This document shows positions 47,361-57,979 of a stretch of 64,000 bases of DNA, piece by piece. Source of the stretch: Podocnemis expansa (lineage: Eukaryota; Chordata; Testudines; Podocnemididae); NCBI GenBank assembly GCA_007922195.1, contig ML681963.1:51406084-51470083 (forward strand), given 5' to 3'. Every line of letters starts with the position of its first letter. Position 1 is the stretch's first letter. The position numbers and the translations under genes were made by a program. The notes beneath the pieces were generated by a model. The model saw only the letters and a list, made by a program, of their open reading frames with translations, was not told where the DNA came from and made no database searches.

Positions 47361-47814
47361 CAGGAGACTCGGTTCTCCCTTTATACAACTGCTATAGTTA
47401 TCTCTAGATAACTGTCATGTTGCATCTGCATTACCTAGGCCACAAATCTTGCCTGTTTTCCACTGTAAGCACAGTTGGGGGCTCTTCTAGCTAGTACCAC
47501 TTCTAACAATACAGTTGCTTTCCCTACATGCACATCAGTGACGTCACTCCATAAAGCTACAGGGCAGAGGAGATTCGCTTAGCCCCAAAGTCTGCTCCTC
47601 TGTCTTAATTTTTATACTCCCCTCCTCCTCTCTCCTCTCTCCTCTGCCTCTTCCCTCTCTTTTTTCTGCTTCCAGCCCTGTCTTTTCCCCTCCCTAGCAG
47701 GCTCATTGGTGGCTGCTCTGCATCAACTTAAGCTCCTCTTCCCTACTTGGTCCTTTCAGGTTTCATTAAATGCTCTAACTCTTCCTCTGAGATTACCTGT
47801 TGAACTAGATCCAA

Positions 47815-47955
47815 AGGGGTGGCAGTGTCAGTCTAGTTCAGCAAAACAAACAAGGAGTCTTGTAGCACTTTTAAAGACTAATGAAAGCTCATTCCATAAA
47901 TTAATTTGATAGTCTTTAAAAGTCCCATAAGACTCATTGTTTGTTTTGTTGAATG
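47815..47955 (+). repeat. Foldback copy of the 'taaagactaat' repeat family (older)
   Basis: The left arm 47837-47880 and the right arm 47910-47953 are 44 bases each and inverted, with about 39 of 44 positions matching by eye. The start (ggcagtgtcagtctagttca) is the 5' part of the same family as 13671. The arms have diverged, so the event is older than the one at 49566. Confidence 0.8.
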
Positions 47956-48309
47956 AGAGTTTGCAGTGGAAGCAACCCCCTCCCCACCTTGCTAGCATCT
48001 GAAATTAAGGTGGAAACCAACACAGCAAGGGACTTGAAAGCAGACCCATCAGATCACAGGATGCAAATGCCCAGGCTTATCTTCATTCATGAATATGATC
48101 AGGTCCTAATCATCATTCTAATGTACACTCATGGCTCTGGTGGATTGACGGAGGGGGATTCTTGCTTGCTTGTTATTGGCACAGTGACTTTGAGGGTAGA
48201 AGGCTACTTAGGGCACTAATCAGAGCAGAGGTTTCAACCACCAAGCCAGCATGGTGTATATTTTGTAGCCTAGTGTGGCAATCACCTTTCACAAGGGAAG
48301 TGTCCTGAT

Positions 48310-49142
48310 CAATGTTACCTCTAAGCTGCATGGCCACGCAGCCCCCAGCACTGCCTGGCGCAGGGAACACTGCCAGCTGCGCACAGACAGCAGCAGCAGT
48401 CCCGGCCCAGAGTGCAACTCTGAGATGGGAATTTTTAAAACTCCTGCTCAGAGTAAGCTCTCACTGAGCATGCACAGACTCTCTGTGCATGCTCAGTGAG
48501 AGCTCCTCTGGCTGAAGGAGCAGCGGGGGTCAGGCCAGGCCACTCTGGCGGCCTGGTAAGGGAGGCCTACTGCTTCCCTTCCAACTTCTGGAGGGTGAGG
48601 AATGGGGGGGGGGGCATCAGGGCTGGAGGCTGCTCCACCCATCTGCCTGCCCGGCCTCACTGCAGCGGGGGCAGAGCAGCCAGCCCAAACTACCCCCAGC
48701 TGGCCACTCCTCCACGGGGGTGGAAGGGGCTGGCGCTGAGCTCTGGCATGCGGGGTCAGGGCCCTGGAGCAGCCTGCTCCCAAAGAGTTTGAGCCGCTTT
48801 GCCCCCAGCCCCCGTCAGGCCATGGATCAGGCCCATTCAAGCTAGGAGGGGCAGGGACAAAGCGGCCCAAACTCTTTGGGAGCAGCCACACCGGGGCCCC
48901 AACCTCGCACGCCGGAGCTTAGCACTGGCCCCCTCCGCCCCTCAGGGAGGCACGGCTGGCTGGAGGTAGTCTGGGCTGGCTGCTCTGCCCCTGCTGCCAG
49001 GAGGCTGGGCAGGCAGCGGAGCTTGAGCAGGGGGTGGTTAGGACCGGACTACGGGTGGGCAGGATTGGGCCTGTGGGGGGGGGGGCCGCACTGCGAGCAA
49101 CATGTGTTGCTCAGCTACATTGGGCCCTTAGAGGGAACATTG
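48310..49142. mobile_element. Non-autonomous hAT element (833 bp)
   Basis: The ends are CAATGTTACCTCTAAG and, inverted, CAATGTTCCCTCTAAG. The flanks are gtcctgat (48302-48309) and gccctgat (49143-49150), 7 of 8 identical. A perfect 23-bp inverted repeat lies at 48456-48504. The interior 48420-48565 is related to 35010-35160. The GC-rich right part creates meaningless open frames. Confidence 0.83.
48456..48504. repeat. Perfect 23-bp inverted repeat
   Basis: Arms 48456-48478 and 48482-48504 with a 3-base loop (ctc). It lies inside the hAT element at 48310-49142. Confidence 0.92.
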
Positions 49143-49565
49143 GCCCTGATGTGTGGAATCATGGAACCACAGCCTTCTTAAACAGGAGGTGTTAAACAAA
49201 ACAACTTGATAAGACAGAACAAACAGGCTTCCACACAGCTCTCAACTAAGCATTGTTTCCCTTGTTTACCAGGAGCTAAACCCACTCTGGGATGCGGCAC
49301 AGCACATAGTGGCATCTACTGGCTGGATAGTTTACTACAAATAAATCTGTTGTTACAGGAGATGGGGTAGGGAGGAAAATGCAGGGGGAAGACAGGAGAC
49401 ACAAAGACCAAGATGGGGAAGATAAACAGAGAATGGTGAATGCAGAAGGAACTGAAATGCTGCAGAAAGAGCAGTGGTCTTAAAAGGGAGACTATATTCC
49501 CACAGACAAATGTTGACTGCATCTGAACAGTTAATCAGGATGATACCCGAATGGTTAGTTACTAT

Positions 49566-49669
49566 ACAACAAACAGTTGTGTGGCACTTTAAGACTAACA
49601 GATTTATTTTTTGCATTTATGCAAAAAATAAATCTGTTAGTCTTAAAGTGCCACACAACTGTTTGTTGT
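49566..49669. repeat. Perfect 51-bp foldback (104-bp near-palindrome)
   Basis: Arms 49566-49616 and 49619-49669 are exact inverse complements with a 2-base centre (tt). Each arm is the 'gttgtgtggcactttaagac' part of the 'taaagactaat' repeat family. Confidence 0.97.
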
Positions 49670-49705
49670 TTTTTTTACTGGACTAGACTAACACGGCTAT
49701 CCCTT
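49568..49705 (-). mobile_element. Recent foldback insertion with 12-bp TSD
   Basis: The insertion is flanked by identical 12-bp copies of tagttactatac (49556-49567 and 49706-49717). Read on the minus strand it begins aaagggatagccgtgttagtc, passes through the repeat, then turns back on itself with the 51-bp inverted arm. A duplication longer than 8 bp points to a target-primed (LINE-type) insertion, not a DNA transposon. Confidence 0.88.
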
Positions 49706-49717
49706 TAGTTACTATAC

Positions 49718-50242
49718 GCCAGCCATGTTCTGGTTGTCAGCTGTGTGTCCACAAGTGACACTGACATCTCTGGTACAGTGAGGACTAGATTTAATAATGG
49801 AATTGGGCTCTGCCCAGGTAGGAGGCTGACAGCTCAAACAAGGAATGAATGACAAGGCAGGTGCTGTTCCAAACCGACCCACCCTGCTTCTCCTCATTCC
49901 CAGTCATGTTGCACTCCACACACCGCAGCCAGCTCTGCCGGTTCCCCGCAGTCTGGCTGTACAGGACCCTTATTCAGTCCTAGAGCCCTGCGGCACAGGG
50001 TCTTTGTAACTACTCCAGCCAATTGGACTCAGTTCCATATGGGCTTTGTAGTGCACAGGGACATCTCCTTGAGTTTGAGATGCAATTTCCAAACTCCAGG
50101 GCCTGATCTGACAAGGTGGTAAGCACCTACAGTGTTCACTGTCTCCAGGGGGTATCACAGGACCTCAACCCTGCTTAGAATCAGGCTTGGATTTTTCAGC
50201 TGTGAACTAATTCATTACACTCATATGCAGCAGCCACACTCT
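49718..50242. other. Non-coding DNA, nothing recognised
   Basis: No gene or clear repeat seen. Confidence 0.5.
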
Positions 50243-50246
50243 CTAG

Positions 50247-51020
50247 TGTAACCTGCTAGGGTGGGCTCAAATTCATTCAATTGCCCCTCTCCAGTGCCTC
50301 ACAGAGAAAACCCCCTGATGAAAGCAACTGGAGAGCCAGGATCCAGTTGTTAAAAGGACTCACAGCGAAGACTGCTCAGAGTTTCCATCCCACATTAAAC
50401 TATTACTCAACAGAAAAGTAACAATGAACTTTATTAACTAACTAAACACACCTTATCCTAAAGAACCATAATACATTTAAACAAAACAGTAAGAAACCCA
50501 AGAGTCCCAAAGTTCAGGTGGAGTCACCCTTATCTCAATTGCAGTCATTTAAGTCCTTGGGGCTTGAATGCAGAACGAAAGCAATCCTCATCCTCTCTAG
50601 CTGCAGGAATCTTCAGGCAGATGCCATGCAGTCCTTTCTTCCTCCTGTGCAGCCAGCACCATGCAATCAAGTCACTGGCCATCCAACTCTCAGTTCCACT
50701 GCAGACAACTCCCCTGCAAAGCAGTTGAAAGCTGGGAGAAAACATCCTGCAGTCCACTCCTGCTCAGCTCCTTTCACCGAGTCCCTTAGCCAATGTCCTC
50801 TGCAGCTCTCTGTTTGCTCCTCTCCAGGCTTCTCTTCTCAGGCTTCTCCCTGGGCATCTAACTCCAGCAAAACAATAAAACTTGTGGAGCATGCTCAGTG
50901 TGCTCCCTCACCCTCTTACCAGAAGTTTCTGGTTTCTGGGCTGCAAAATCTGCCCAGCAACGCAACCCAGCCATAAGGGTCCCTAAAAGAGATTGCACCT
51001 ATTTAGGCACATGGGTTACA
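50247..51020 (-). mobile_element. Solo LTR (774 bp), inverted relative to 7737-9120
   Basis: On the plus strand it starts TGTAACCTGC and ends GGGTTACA, with ctag on both sides (50243-50246 and 51021-51024). The polyadenylation signal AATAAAG is on the minus strand (plus-strand ctttatt near 50433). It is homologous to the solo LTR at 7737-9120, which lets both ends be confirmed. The short inverted end TGTAACC/GGTTACA and the 4-bp duplication suit an ERV1-type LTR. No internal genes remain. Confidence 0.85.
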
Positions 51021-51026
51021 CTAGCA

Positions 51027-51212
51027 CAGTGGTTTTCAAACTTTTCTTCTCGGGACCCAGCTAAAAAAATTATTTCTGCCCCCGATCCAACAATTCTATC
51101 TTTGAGCAATGCAGTCCAGTCTTATGGCAGCAGGAGCAGTGGGTGCCATGACCCAGAGCCTGAGGGTCTGCAACCCAGTACTGGGTCCTGACCCATAGTT
51201 TGAAATTCACTG
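51027..51212. mobile_element. hAT MITE, 186-bp family (copy 3)
   Basis: The ends are CAGTGGTTTTCAAA and TTTGAAATTCACTG. The flanks are cactagca (51019-51026) and ctttagca (51213-51220), 6 of 8 identical. It inserted across the edge of the solo LTR: its left flank spans the last two LTR bases and the LTR's own 4-bp duplication. Confidence 0.85.
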
Positions 51213-51220
51213 CTTTAGCA

Positions 51221-52229
51221 GGCCATTCGTCTGGAGGCTGATTTTCCCTGTACATACAGAGCAGTAGGGGCGAGCTGGTTTGGGGACAGGTAGCCAAAGG
51301 TATGCAGAAGTGAAGAGAAGTCAATAACAGAGTGGATGTACCCAGTGCACTGTGAAGGATGGACTAGCTGTGTGTCCCATTAAGGCTTATATCACTATCA
51401 TGTCAGAGCCCCCAGAGGCAGTGAGCCACAGATTGGCTTTGACAAACACGGCACAGAAATTGCATCTCAGTGTATGTAAATTATTCAGCAGCTTCCAGGG
51501 ACAATGCTCCCTGACAAAGTACAGGGAGTACTTTATTCTAACACCCTGTCACATCCCACCCCCACCCCCCCCCCCGCAAAAATCAGCCACCCAGCCCCAA
51601 CCACCTCCGCCACCCTCCTTCTCCCACATACGAGCGCATGCACGAGGGGCTGTGCGTGTGTCTGTATGCTGTGCATAGGTGTGCATGTGAGGCCACATGT
51701 ATGTGTCAGTGTGTTCATGTCATTGCAATGCATCTGTCCATGCTTGCCAGTGCATGTGCATCTGGCAGGGTGCAAGGATGCAGGGAGAGGGCAAGAATTT
51801 CCACATTGGCCTTTGTTGGGCTGCTTGCAGGGCAGGAAAGTGAAGATAGAATGAAAATCCAGTGTCAAGCCTGCTTTCCATTTCAGATGTCAGGCACTGA
51901 ATCTCTGTGCATGCTGGGGAAAAAGTGACAATTACAGGCTGCTTCACTGCCTCTAAGTTTGTTTCCCATTTGTTTTCAACCTGTCCATTTTGTCCATATC
52001 ACAGCCATTGGACAGGTCTGGGTGGAGGTAGCTGCAGGAGAAGGGAGGAGAGGAAATCACACAAAATAGCATTTGCCGAGAATAGCAGAGGAGAGCAGCA
52101 GATTGAGACTGGTGGCGGAGTGTTGCACAAGGCATCAGCGGGCTTTTTATTTTTACACTGATCTCTGTGTTTCTGGGGGAGAAGAGAGTGCCTCATCCCT
52201 GCATGTGCAGATACGCATGGTGCAGGTCT
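51221..52229. other. Non-coding DNA with a TG-rich stretch
   Basis: No gene recognised. A poly-C run is near 51562 and TG-rich degenerate sequence is at 51640-51765. Overlapping frames on both strands here have no domains. Confidence 0.5.
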
Positions 52230-52237
52230 CTAGACAG

Positions 52238-52366
52238 CAGGGCCGTAACTAGGGCAGGGCATCCAGGGTTTGCCTTGGGCATGTATCGCCATTTGATTTG
52301 AGGGCGCATTTCGTGCTGCTTGCTCAGGACGTGCCATAGTTGCCCAAATACCTAGTTCCGGCACTG
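52238..52366. mobile_element. hAT MITE (129 bp), perfect TSD
   Basis: The ends are CAGGGCCGTAACTAGG and, inverted, CAGTGCCGGAACTAGG. Identical octamers ctagacag lie at 52230-52237 and 52367-52374. Confidence 0.93.
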
Positions 52367-53169
52367 CTAGACAGATAGCTAGATGCACACACCACCTGCT
52401 TAACAGCACCCTGAGGTGGCCCCTATCTGACTATATAGTTGATTTTGCTCTTGTCTTGCATGACTGCTCCTTGGAATTGTGCCTCACGTCACACTGGAGA
52501 GCTGGGCTTTCAGTTCACCCCCTTGACAAAGACCTGATTGGAGAATACCCCCCATTTTTGCAGAAAACATTTTAAATTAAATGATCTCCCTTAGTTTAGT
52601 CTTGAATATCTTCCACTGAGTGCTAGACCAGGAGTTAGGGGCAGGGTTGACCTACTGGTTAGAGTTAGCCTGGATGTTTGGATTAGTCCAGAAATTAATA
52701 CTAATGTTACCTAGGGCCCAAGGTTTAGGATTAAAATTTAATTTGGGAGTTAAGATTAAGTTGGGTTAAGATTTGGAATGACAGTGGGACATATTTGTGC
52801 TATTTTTACCAATAGACTCACAAATTCTGTTTTCAACATGATATAGGTGAGTTATGTCTTAGAGAAATGCTTATCGTCTTCTGTGGTGCAATTTTTTTGA
52901 GCAAATAAGTAATATCATCAGTATAGTTGTCCTCTCTGACTGAATTATTTCTTATGTGTTGGGCTGCTGCCTACTGGTTTTGCCCCTGGAGGCAAGAGTG
53001 CCAAGCTGTTGTAGGACTAAGGGTTAGTCACAAATCTCATTTTGAAGCAAACAGTGGAGCCAGACCTCCCCCTGTTATTTGTGTAAACCCACAGAGCTCT
53101 GCTAAAACCATGGACTAATTGAATAGGCAGAGTTCAGGAACATTAATGGACATTAATGTTGTGGTTTTA

Positions 53170-53295
53170 CATTGTCACAGACTTCAAGGCCAGAAGGGCT
53201 GAGCAGATCCTCTCATCTGACCTCCAGCATCGCATACACCAGCCAGCTATTCGTACACTAAACCCAACAACTGACCTGCTTAGACCAAAGCTCCG
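53170..53295 (-). mobile_element. CR1 3' UTR fragment, second subfamily
   Basis: 'cacagacttcaaggccagaagg' and 'ctcatctgacctccagcatcgc' match the reverse complement of a turtle/bird CR1 3' UTR known to me. It differs from the subfamily at 42592. Confidence 0.7.
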
Positions 53296-54664
53296 TGGAG
53301 ACTACACTGCAGGTAGAGGCTAGGAAGGCCAAAGTTACATCAAGAGCCTGAGGCCCCTGCAATGGCAGAAAATAGATAAAGTAAGTTACACCCAATTTCT
53401 TGGGTGGGAAGAAGGCTGCTGCTGAGTGACACTAAGTGGACTCAATAAACAGTGTCCTATCAAAGGGCACCTTCACAGCTCTTGCCCACCACTCCACCCG
53501 AGAGATCAGAGGGGTCAGACAAGAGGTATGGATGCTTCACAAACTACTGGGATCAAACGGGAGTGTCTCTAAAATGGAAAAAGGAAAATAATTAAAAGAG
53601 TAGGCATTTTGAGCCAGTCCCTTATGGAGATGGCATTTAAACAGATGGAAGGAGTGGAAGTCGGCAGCGTTGGCTGAGCAGGATGTGAGAATATGGAAAT
53701 GATGCCTTGACTGTTTCTCCACCCGCCTAACACCCATGCCCACAGAGATCTTAATAAAACAACTGTCCATGGCCATTGACCCAGATCCAGCTATTTGCAT
53801 AAATGCTATAAAAATGGCAGGAATGGCTTTCAAGGCTCATTAGCATCCTGACGGCATCACCAATGAGTTGGGGTTCTGCGGTTGTTGTGTTTTCTTTCCA
53901 CATCTCTTTGGCAGAGGAAGCAGATGCACAGAATGTGTGTAGACACGTATGTGTATATCCCCTTTTGCAGCAGGACAAAACAAAGGTCCATTTGCATGGC
54001 CTGGAGTAGGTTCACTAGTGGGGAATGGGGTTGGACTCAAAGCCTGGTAGCATCCAGAGTGGCGGGAAAAAATTGCTCAGTGTGCTAAGTCATTTTTTGA
54101 GCTGAGTAATTATGTTCTTGATTTTTCTCCTGCCTAGACCTCACTGGGAGTTCTTTGGTCCCAGCCCCACATAACGGATCAGTTGCCTAGCTGGAAACAC
54201 ATTTGTCACTCTTACAAAGTCATTTTTTAATTAACAGAGAGGTAGAAAGTTCTTACGACATGTTCGACTGACTTATTAATTTGAATTATTTTTTTCCGTT
54301 GTAATTTTTAATTACTCATCCTGCTGCCATGGCGTCACAGCCCCATGGCACATGGCTGGCAAAATTGATTCCCAGCAGGATGCCATTTTCCATCAGAGCT
54401 GCTGAAGTCGAGACAGAGTTTTGTGCTTCTCTGTGCTACAGCTCTTGACATTGAGAAGGAAGGAGATGGGCTTGGTTATGGACACGGGGGAAGACTCTTG
54501 CACTCAGAGCCGACCGGAAATGTTGGTTTATGAGATGGCAAACAAATCATTGTAAATTTCTTATTTAGATCCACTTCGTGCTCCTTTCACTGCCATTGGA
54601 GAACACCTTAGTCCTGGGGAGGCTTGCAGAAGAAGCTGTCATGAGTGACAGTAGCAGAATCTGG

Positions 54665-54880
54665 GTGAGGAGGAGTGGACCAGTGGTTAGAGCATCCGCT
54701 TTGGCTTTGGGAGATCTGCATTCAGTTCCTTGCTATGCTGCAGCTTTCCAGTGTGACCTTGAGCAAATCACTTATCCTCTCAGTGCCTCGATTCTTCATC
54801 TGTGCAATGGGTTAATAGCCCTTGCCTTCCTCCTGGGTGTGTTGGGAGGCTACAAACATCAGAGATACTGAGGCAGTGGG
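54665..54880 (+). repeat. MIR SINE copy, near full length
   Basis: A tRNA-like head (gaccagtggttagagcatcc), the core (gtgtgaccttgagcaaatcac) and the tail (cctcgattcttcatctgtgc, then gccttcctcctgggtgtgttg) occur in the right order. Best MIR copy in the window. Confidence 0.78.
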
Positions 54881-55230
54881 GGCGACGTAAGTGCTCTGAG
54901 TCTAGGCAGAATGTGGCGCTGACTGACGTTTGGCTGTATGTCTGTTTTCTCAGTGCAAACTGGAGACAGGCAAGCCAAGTTCAGATCTAGATTTGGGTGC
55001 GGATCCAAACCACCCCAAAATTTCAGGATGGGAAGGGATGGTGGAGTTTGGCCTTCCAATTAGGGCCAAGATCACAGACTAAAAATGTGGTTATCGAGGA
55101 CAAGTGACTATGAATATGGCACCTTCTTTTCCCCTAGGCCGGATCCCTGGAGTATCTGGTGTTGCATCTTGCAGCTGTTCTCTTCTTGCAGAACCAGCCC
55201 AGCTACAGCAGAGAGAACTGGTGTCTAGCC

Positions 55231-55487
55231 CAGGGGCTGGCAGCTCAAAAGACAGAAAGAGCCATTTTAAATAATTCTTTCAATAACCAAATGTTTTGAG
55301 AGCCACAATGGGTGTAGCCTCCTGGTGAGGGGTGGGGGGAGCTAAACCAGGGCGCCTCAAGCAGGGTACCCTGAAAGGGGGGGGCAGAACCACCTAGATG
55401 GTTCCCTGGTGGCAGGGGGGTCTGGAGCCCCGAGGGGCCAATCAAAGTGCTGTATGAGGCTTCAGAACTGCAGGTTGCAGGCCCCTT
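55231..55487. mobile_element. hAT MITE (257 bp)
   Basis: The left end is CAGGGGCTGGCAGCTC and the right end, inverted, is AAGGGGCCTGCAACC. The flanks are gtctagcc (55223-55230) and gtctagtc (55488-55495), 7 of 8 identical. The right end resembles that of the element at 14357-14861, so they may be one family. Confidence 0.72.
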
Positions 55488-55495
55488 GTCTAGTC

Positions 55496-56004
55496 TTTCT
55501 GAAGCTTCGCCAATCACATTACTAATTTTGTTCCATTTGCATGGTGGCGACATCCAATCCAGAAAGACCCCAGTCAGTCTCAGATCCTGGACTGGCCCTT
55601 AGGAAAATTGTTGGTTTACATGTAAACTTCACATTTGCCCTGCAGGCACTGAGGGAAAATGAATGGGAGAGTCTATGATGCCATGTTTACAGTGTCTTTT
55701 TAAAACAGAATTTTGCTTTAAGTCCAGATACATGTGGCTCTGATGCAGAGGATGGACCTGTTCATGGTGGATGGTGCAGGGGTCTTCTTTGCACCCCATT
55801 GCTCCTGGGCTAGCTTTGCTGGCCCCATCTCCCAAGTATAAACTAGTTCAATGAGAAGGCCACTTTAAGTTATACCAGCTGCTCACAGCCCAAAGCTGTG
55901 GTAGTGCCCGATGTGGTTGCTGGTCAAAGGGAAATTCCAAACACACCTTATCTCTTTTTATGCCCTATGCACCTTAGAAGGAGACAAGAGGATGATGACA
56001 CAGC
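55496..56004. other. Non-coding DNA, nothing recognised
   Basis: No gene or clear repeat seen between the hAT element and DIRS-2. Confidence 0.5.
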
Positions 56005-56125
56005 AGTTCTTCTTCGAGCACTGCTCGGATACATTCAGTCATAGATGTCTCCGTGCCAGAGCGCCTGATTGGTCGGAACTTTTTGCCCCAGCCTGTCAGA
56101 AGAGGGCAGGAGGCCACCTCCTGGC

Positions 56126-56131
56126 TATATA
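56126..56131 (+). promoter_or_regulatory. TATA-like box in the DIRS-2 left terminal repeat
   Basis: ggctatatatgtggcc lies about 220 bp upstream of the gag start. The same box recurs inverted in the right repeat (61723-61728). A promoter role is inferred from position only. Confidence 0.45.
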
Positions 56132-56349
56132 TGTGGCCACCACCCAGCCCCTCCCCAGTTTCATTTCTTCCGCCTTAGCGTTGGTTGTGGAACTGCCCAC
56201 TCCTTGCACTTCGCAAGCAGCCTGTTGTTTTGTTCTACTTTATGAGCCTTTTGCTTGATTGGGAGCACCTATTTGTGGACTTAGTTCCACCAAGGAAGGT
56301 TCCTCCTCTCGAGCTGGAACATCGACATCGCGCTCCTACACCGTCCGCC

Positions 56350-57973
56350 ATGCCGGGGTTCAGACCCTGTGCCGAATGCAGCAAGGCCTTCCTGTGGGAC
56401 AGTCCCCACAAGAAGTGCCTCCAGTACCTGGGCGAAAGCCATATGGTCACTGCCTGCTCCATCTGCCTGTCCTTTAAACCAAAGATAATCAAGGACAGGG
56501 AGCAGAAGCCGTGCCCTGGCCTCCGAGCAGCCTCGGCACTCTTCCCCCAAGGCCTCAGGGTCTCCTGCGGCGCCGCATGCCGAGCCCCCCCAGCACTGTG
56601 CCGATAGGGGACGCAGGACCAGCTCAGTACTGATATCGGTACTGTGGCATCGGCACTGCTCCCTGTCTTTGACACAGGACTCCCCTTGGGACCAGGCAGG
56701 GTCGGTGCAGATCCCAATGACCCCGGAAGCAGTCGAGGCAGCAAGGGTGCTCCTCTTACTGCCTACACCTCCCTCTCCGATGCTCACCAGAAAGGGAAAA
56801 CCAGCCTTCATTTGGAAGGTCTGGGTGCAGCACAAACAGCACTGTATGTCTTCTCCGCTTTCAGGACTGGGCTCCCCGACACCAGAGCCCACTACCCCTT
56901 TAAGCCCCGGTATTGTTGAGCTGTCTCCTCGGTGCCATATCACCCTGCCATCCCCAGTACCGTCCCAAGATGCTTCCTCACCTTCCAGCCCAGGGAAAGG
57001 GGCCTCAAAGGGCTCCAAGCAGCCCTGGCACCGAGCTCAGGCTCTGTCACCTTTTCGGTACCGTTCCCATGAATGGTCCCCACAAGAGACCACCAAGCCC
57101 ACGTTGGTACCATCCCACTCGGCACTGGTCAGGGCTCTAAACCCAGTGCAATGCTCTTACACAGGGGATCTATTGGCGCATTTTGACCTCCTGTGCTGTG
57201 TCTCAGCCTACATGGGAATGGAGGTCCAGTTATCTGAAGGGCCCACAGACACTTTATTTGGGCCAGTGTTCTCTTCAGCAGAACTGGTCACTGTTCTTCT
57301 CCACCCCAGCGTTTGGGACCTAGCCTCGTCCCGCTGGCAGAACTCGGGCTCCATCTCCCCGGTTTCAGACACAGCAGGCCTCAAGTACCGAGTTCCAGGG
57401 TCAGAGTTCCCCTCGCTCATCCTTCACCCAGTCCCACCTCGAGCGGTTGTAGAGATGGCCTTAGGGTCAGGACAGGCTCCTTGTGGCCCCCTCCCAACAT
57501 CGAGGGACATGAAGGAGTTAGAGTTACTGGGCTGGAAGGTATACTCCTCCTCAGCCTTCCAGCTATGGGTTGCAAATAATCAGGCCCTGGTGGGCAGATA
57601 CATGCTGGATGTTTGGGAGTCGATAAATAAATTTAGACATCTACTCCCACAAGAGGCGAGGGAAGAGTATGATGCCTTCCTTGAGGAAGGTAAAATAGCC
57701 TCCCAGGACCTCCCCCTGTCAGCCTGGGATGCAGTGGATACGGCAGCCCGCACTATGGCCTCTGCTGTTACCTTGTGCCATGCAGCATGGCCATGGGAAG
57801 CTAGAGTGCCCCCGGCCTCCCAAAAGGTGGCTCTTGATCTGCCGTTCAGGGGCAAAGCCCTCTTCCCACCAGAGACTTCTGCTGTCTTGGGTACAGCTCA
57901 TGACCCCCGGGGGGAATTGAAATATTTGGGCCTTCTCCCAGCGGGGCCTCTTCCACGTCCTCCGGTCCGATAA
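56350..57973 (+). pseudogene. DIRS-2 gag (one frameshift)
   Basis: This is the first DIRS protein. It opens at ATG 56350 with a Cys/His-rich N-terminus: CAEC, then CLQYLGESH, then CSIC, which resembles a zinc-binding module. The first frame closes at 56607. The rest continues in a second frame from about 56640 to 57973. It is Ser/Pro-rich at first and carries the conserved gag block near its end: LLGWKVYSSSAFQLWVANNQ, then EEYDAFLEEG, then SAWDAVDTAARTMASAV. The same block order is seen in DIRS-1. The protein would be about 540 residues, but one frameshift near 56600-56670 breaks it. It sits right after the left terminal repeat, as expected. Confidence 0.85.
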
Positions 57974-57979
57974 GGCCTG

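Larger units (their letters stand above)
52375..55222. other. Mostly unique non-coding DNA
   Basis: No supported gene. Contains a CR1 3' end (53170-53295), a MIR copy (54665-54880), and a TTAGG-like degenerate stretch (52630-52790). The AT-rich stretch 54180-54420 looks unique and might be conserved. Confidence 0.5.

Noticed and set aside
56185..56349. Upstream extension of the DIRS-2 gag frame
   Set aside because: The frame is open upstream of ATG 56350, but this part is terminal-repeat leader. The Cys/His domain begins right after ATG 56350, so that start was preferred.
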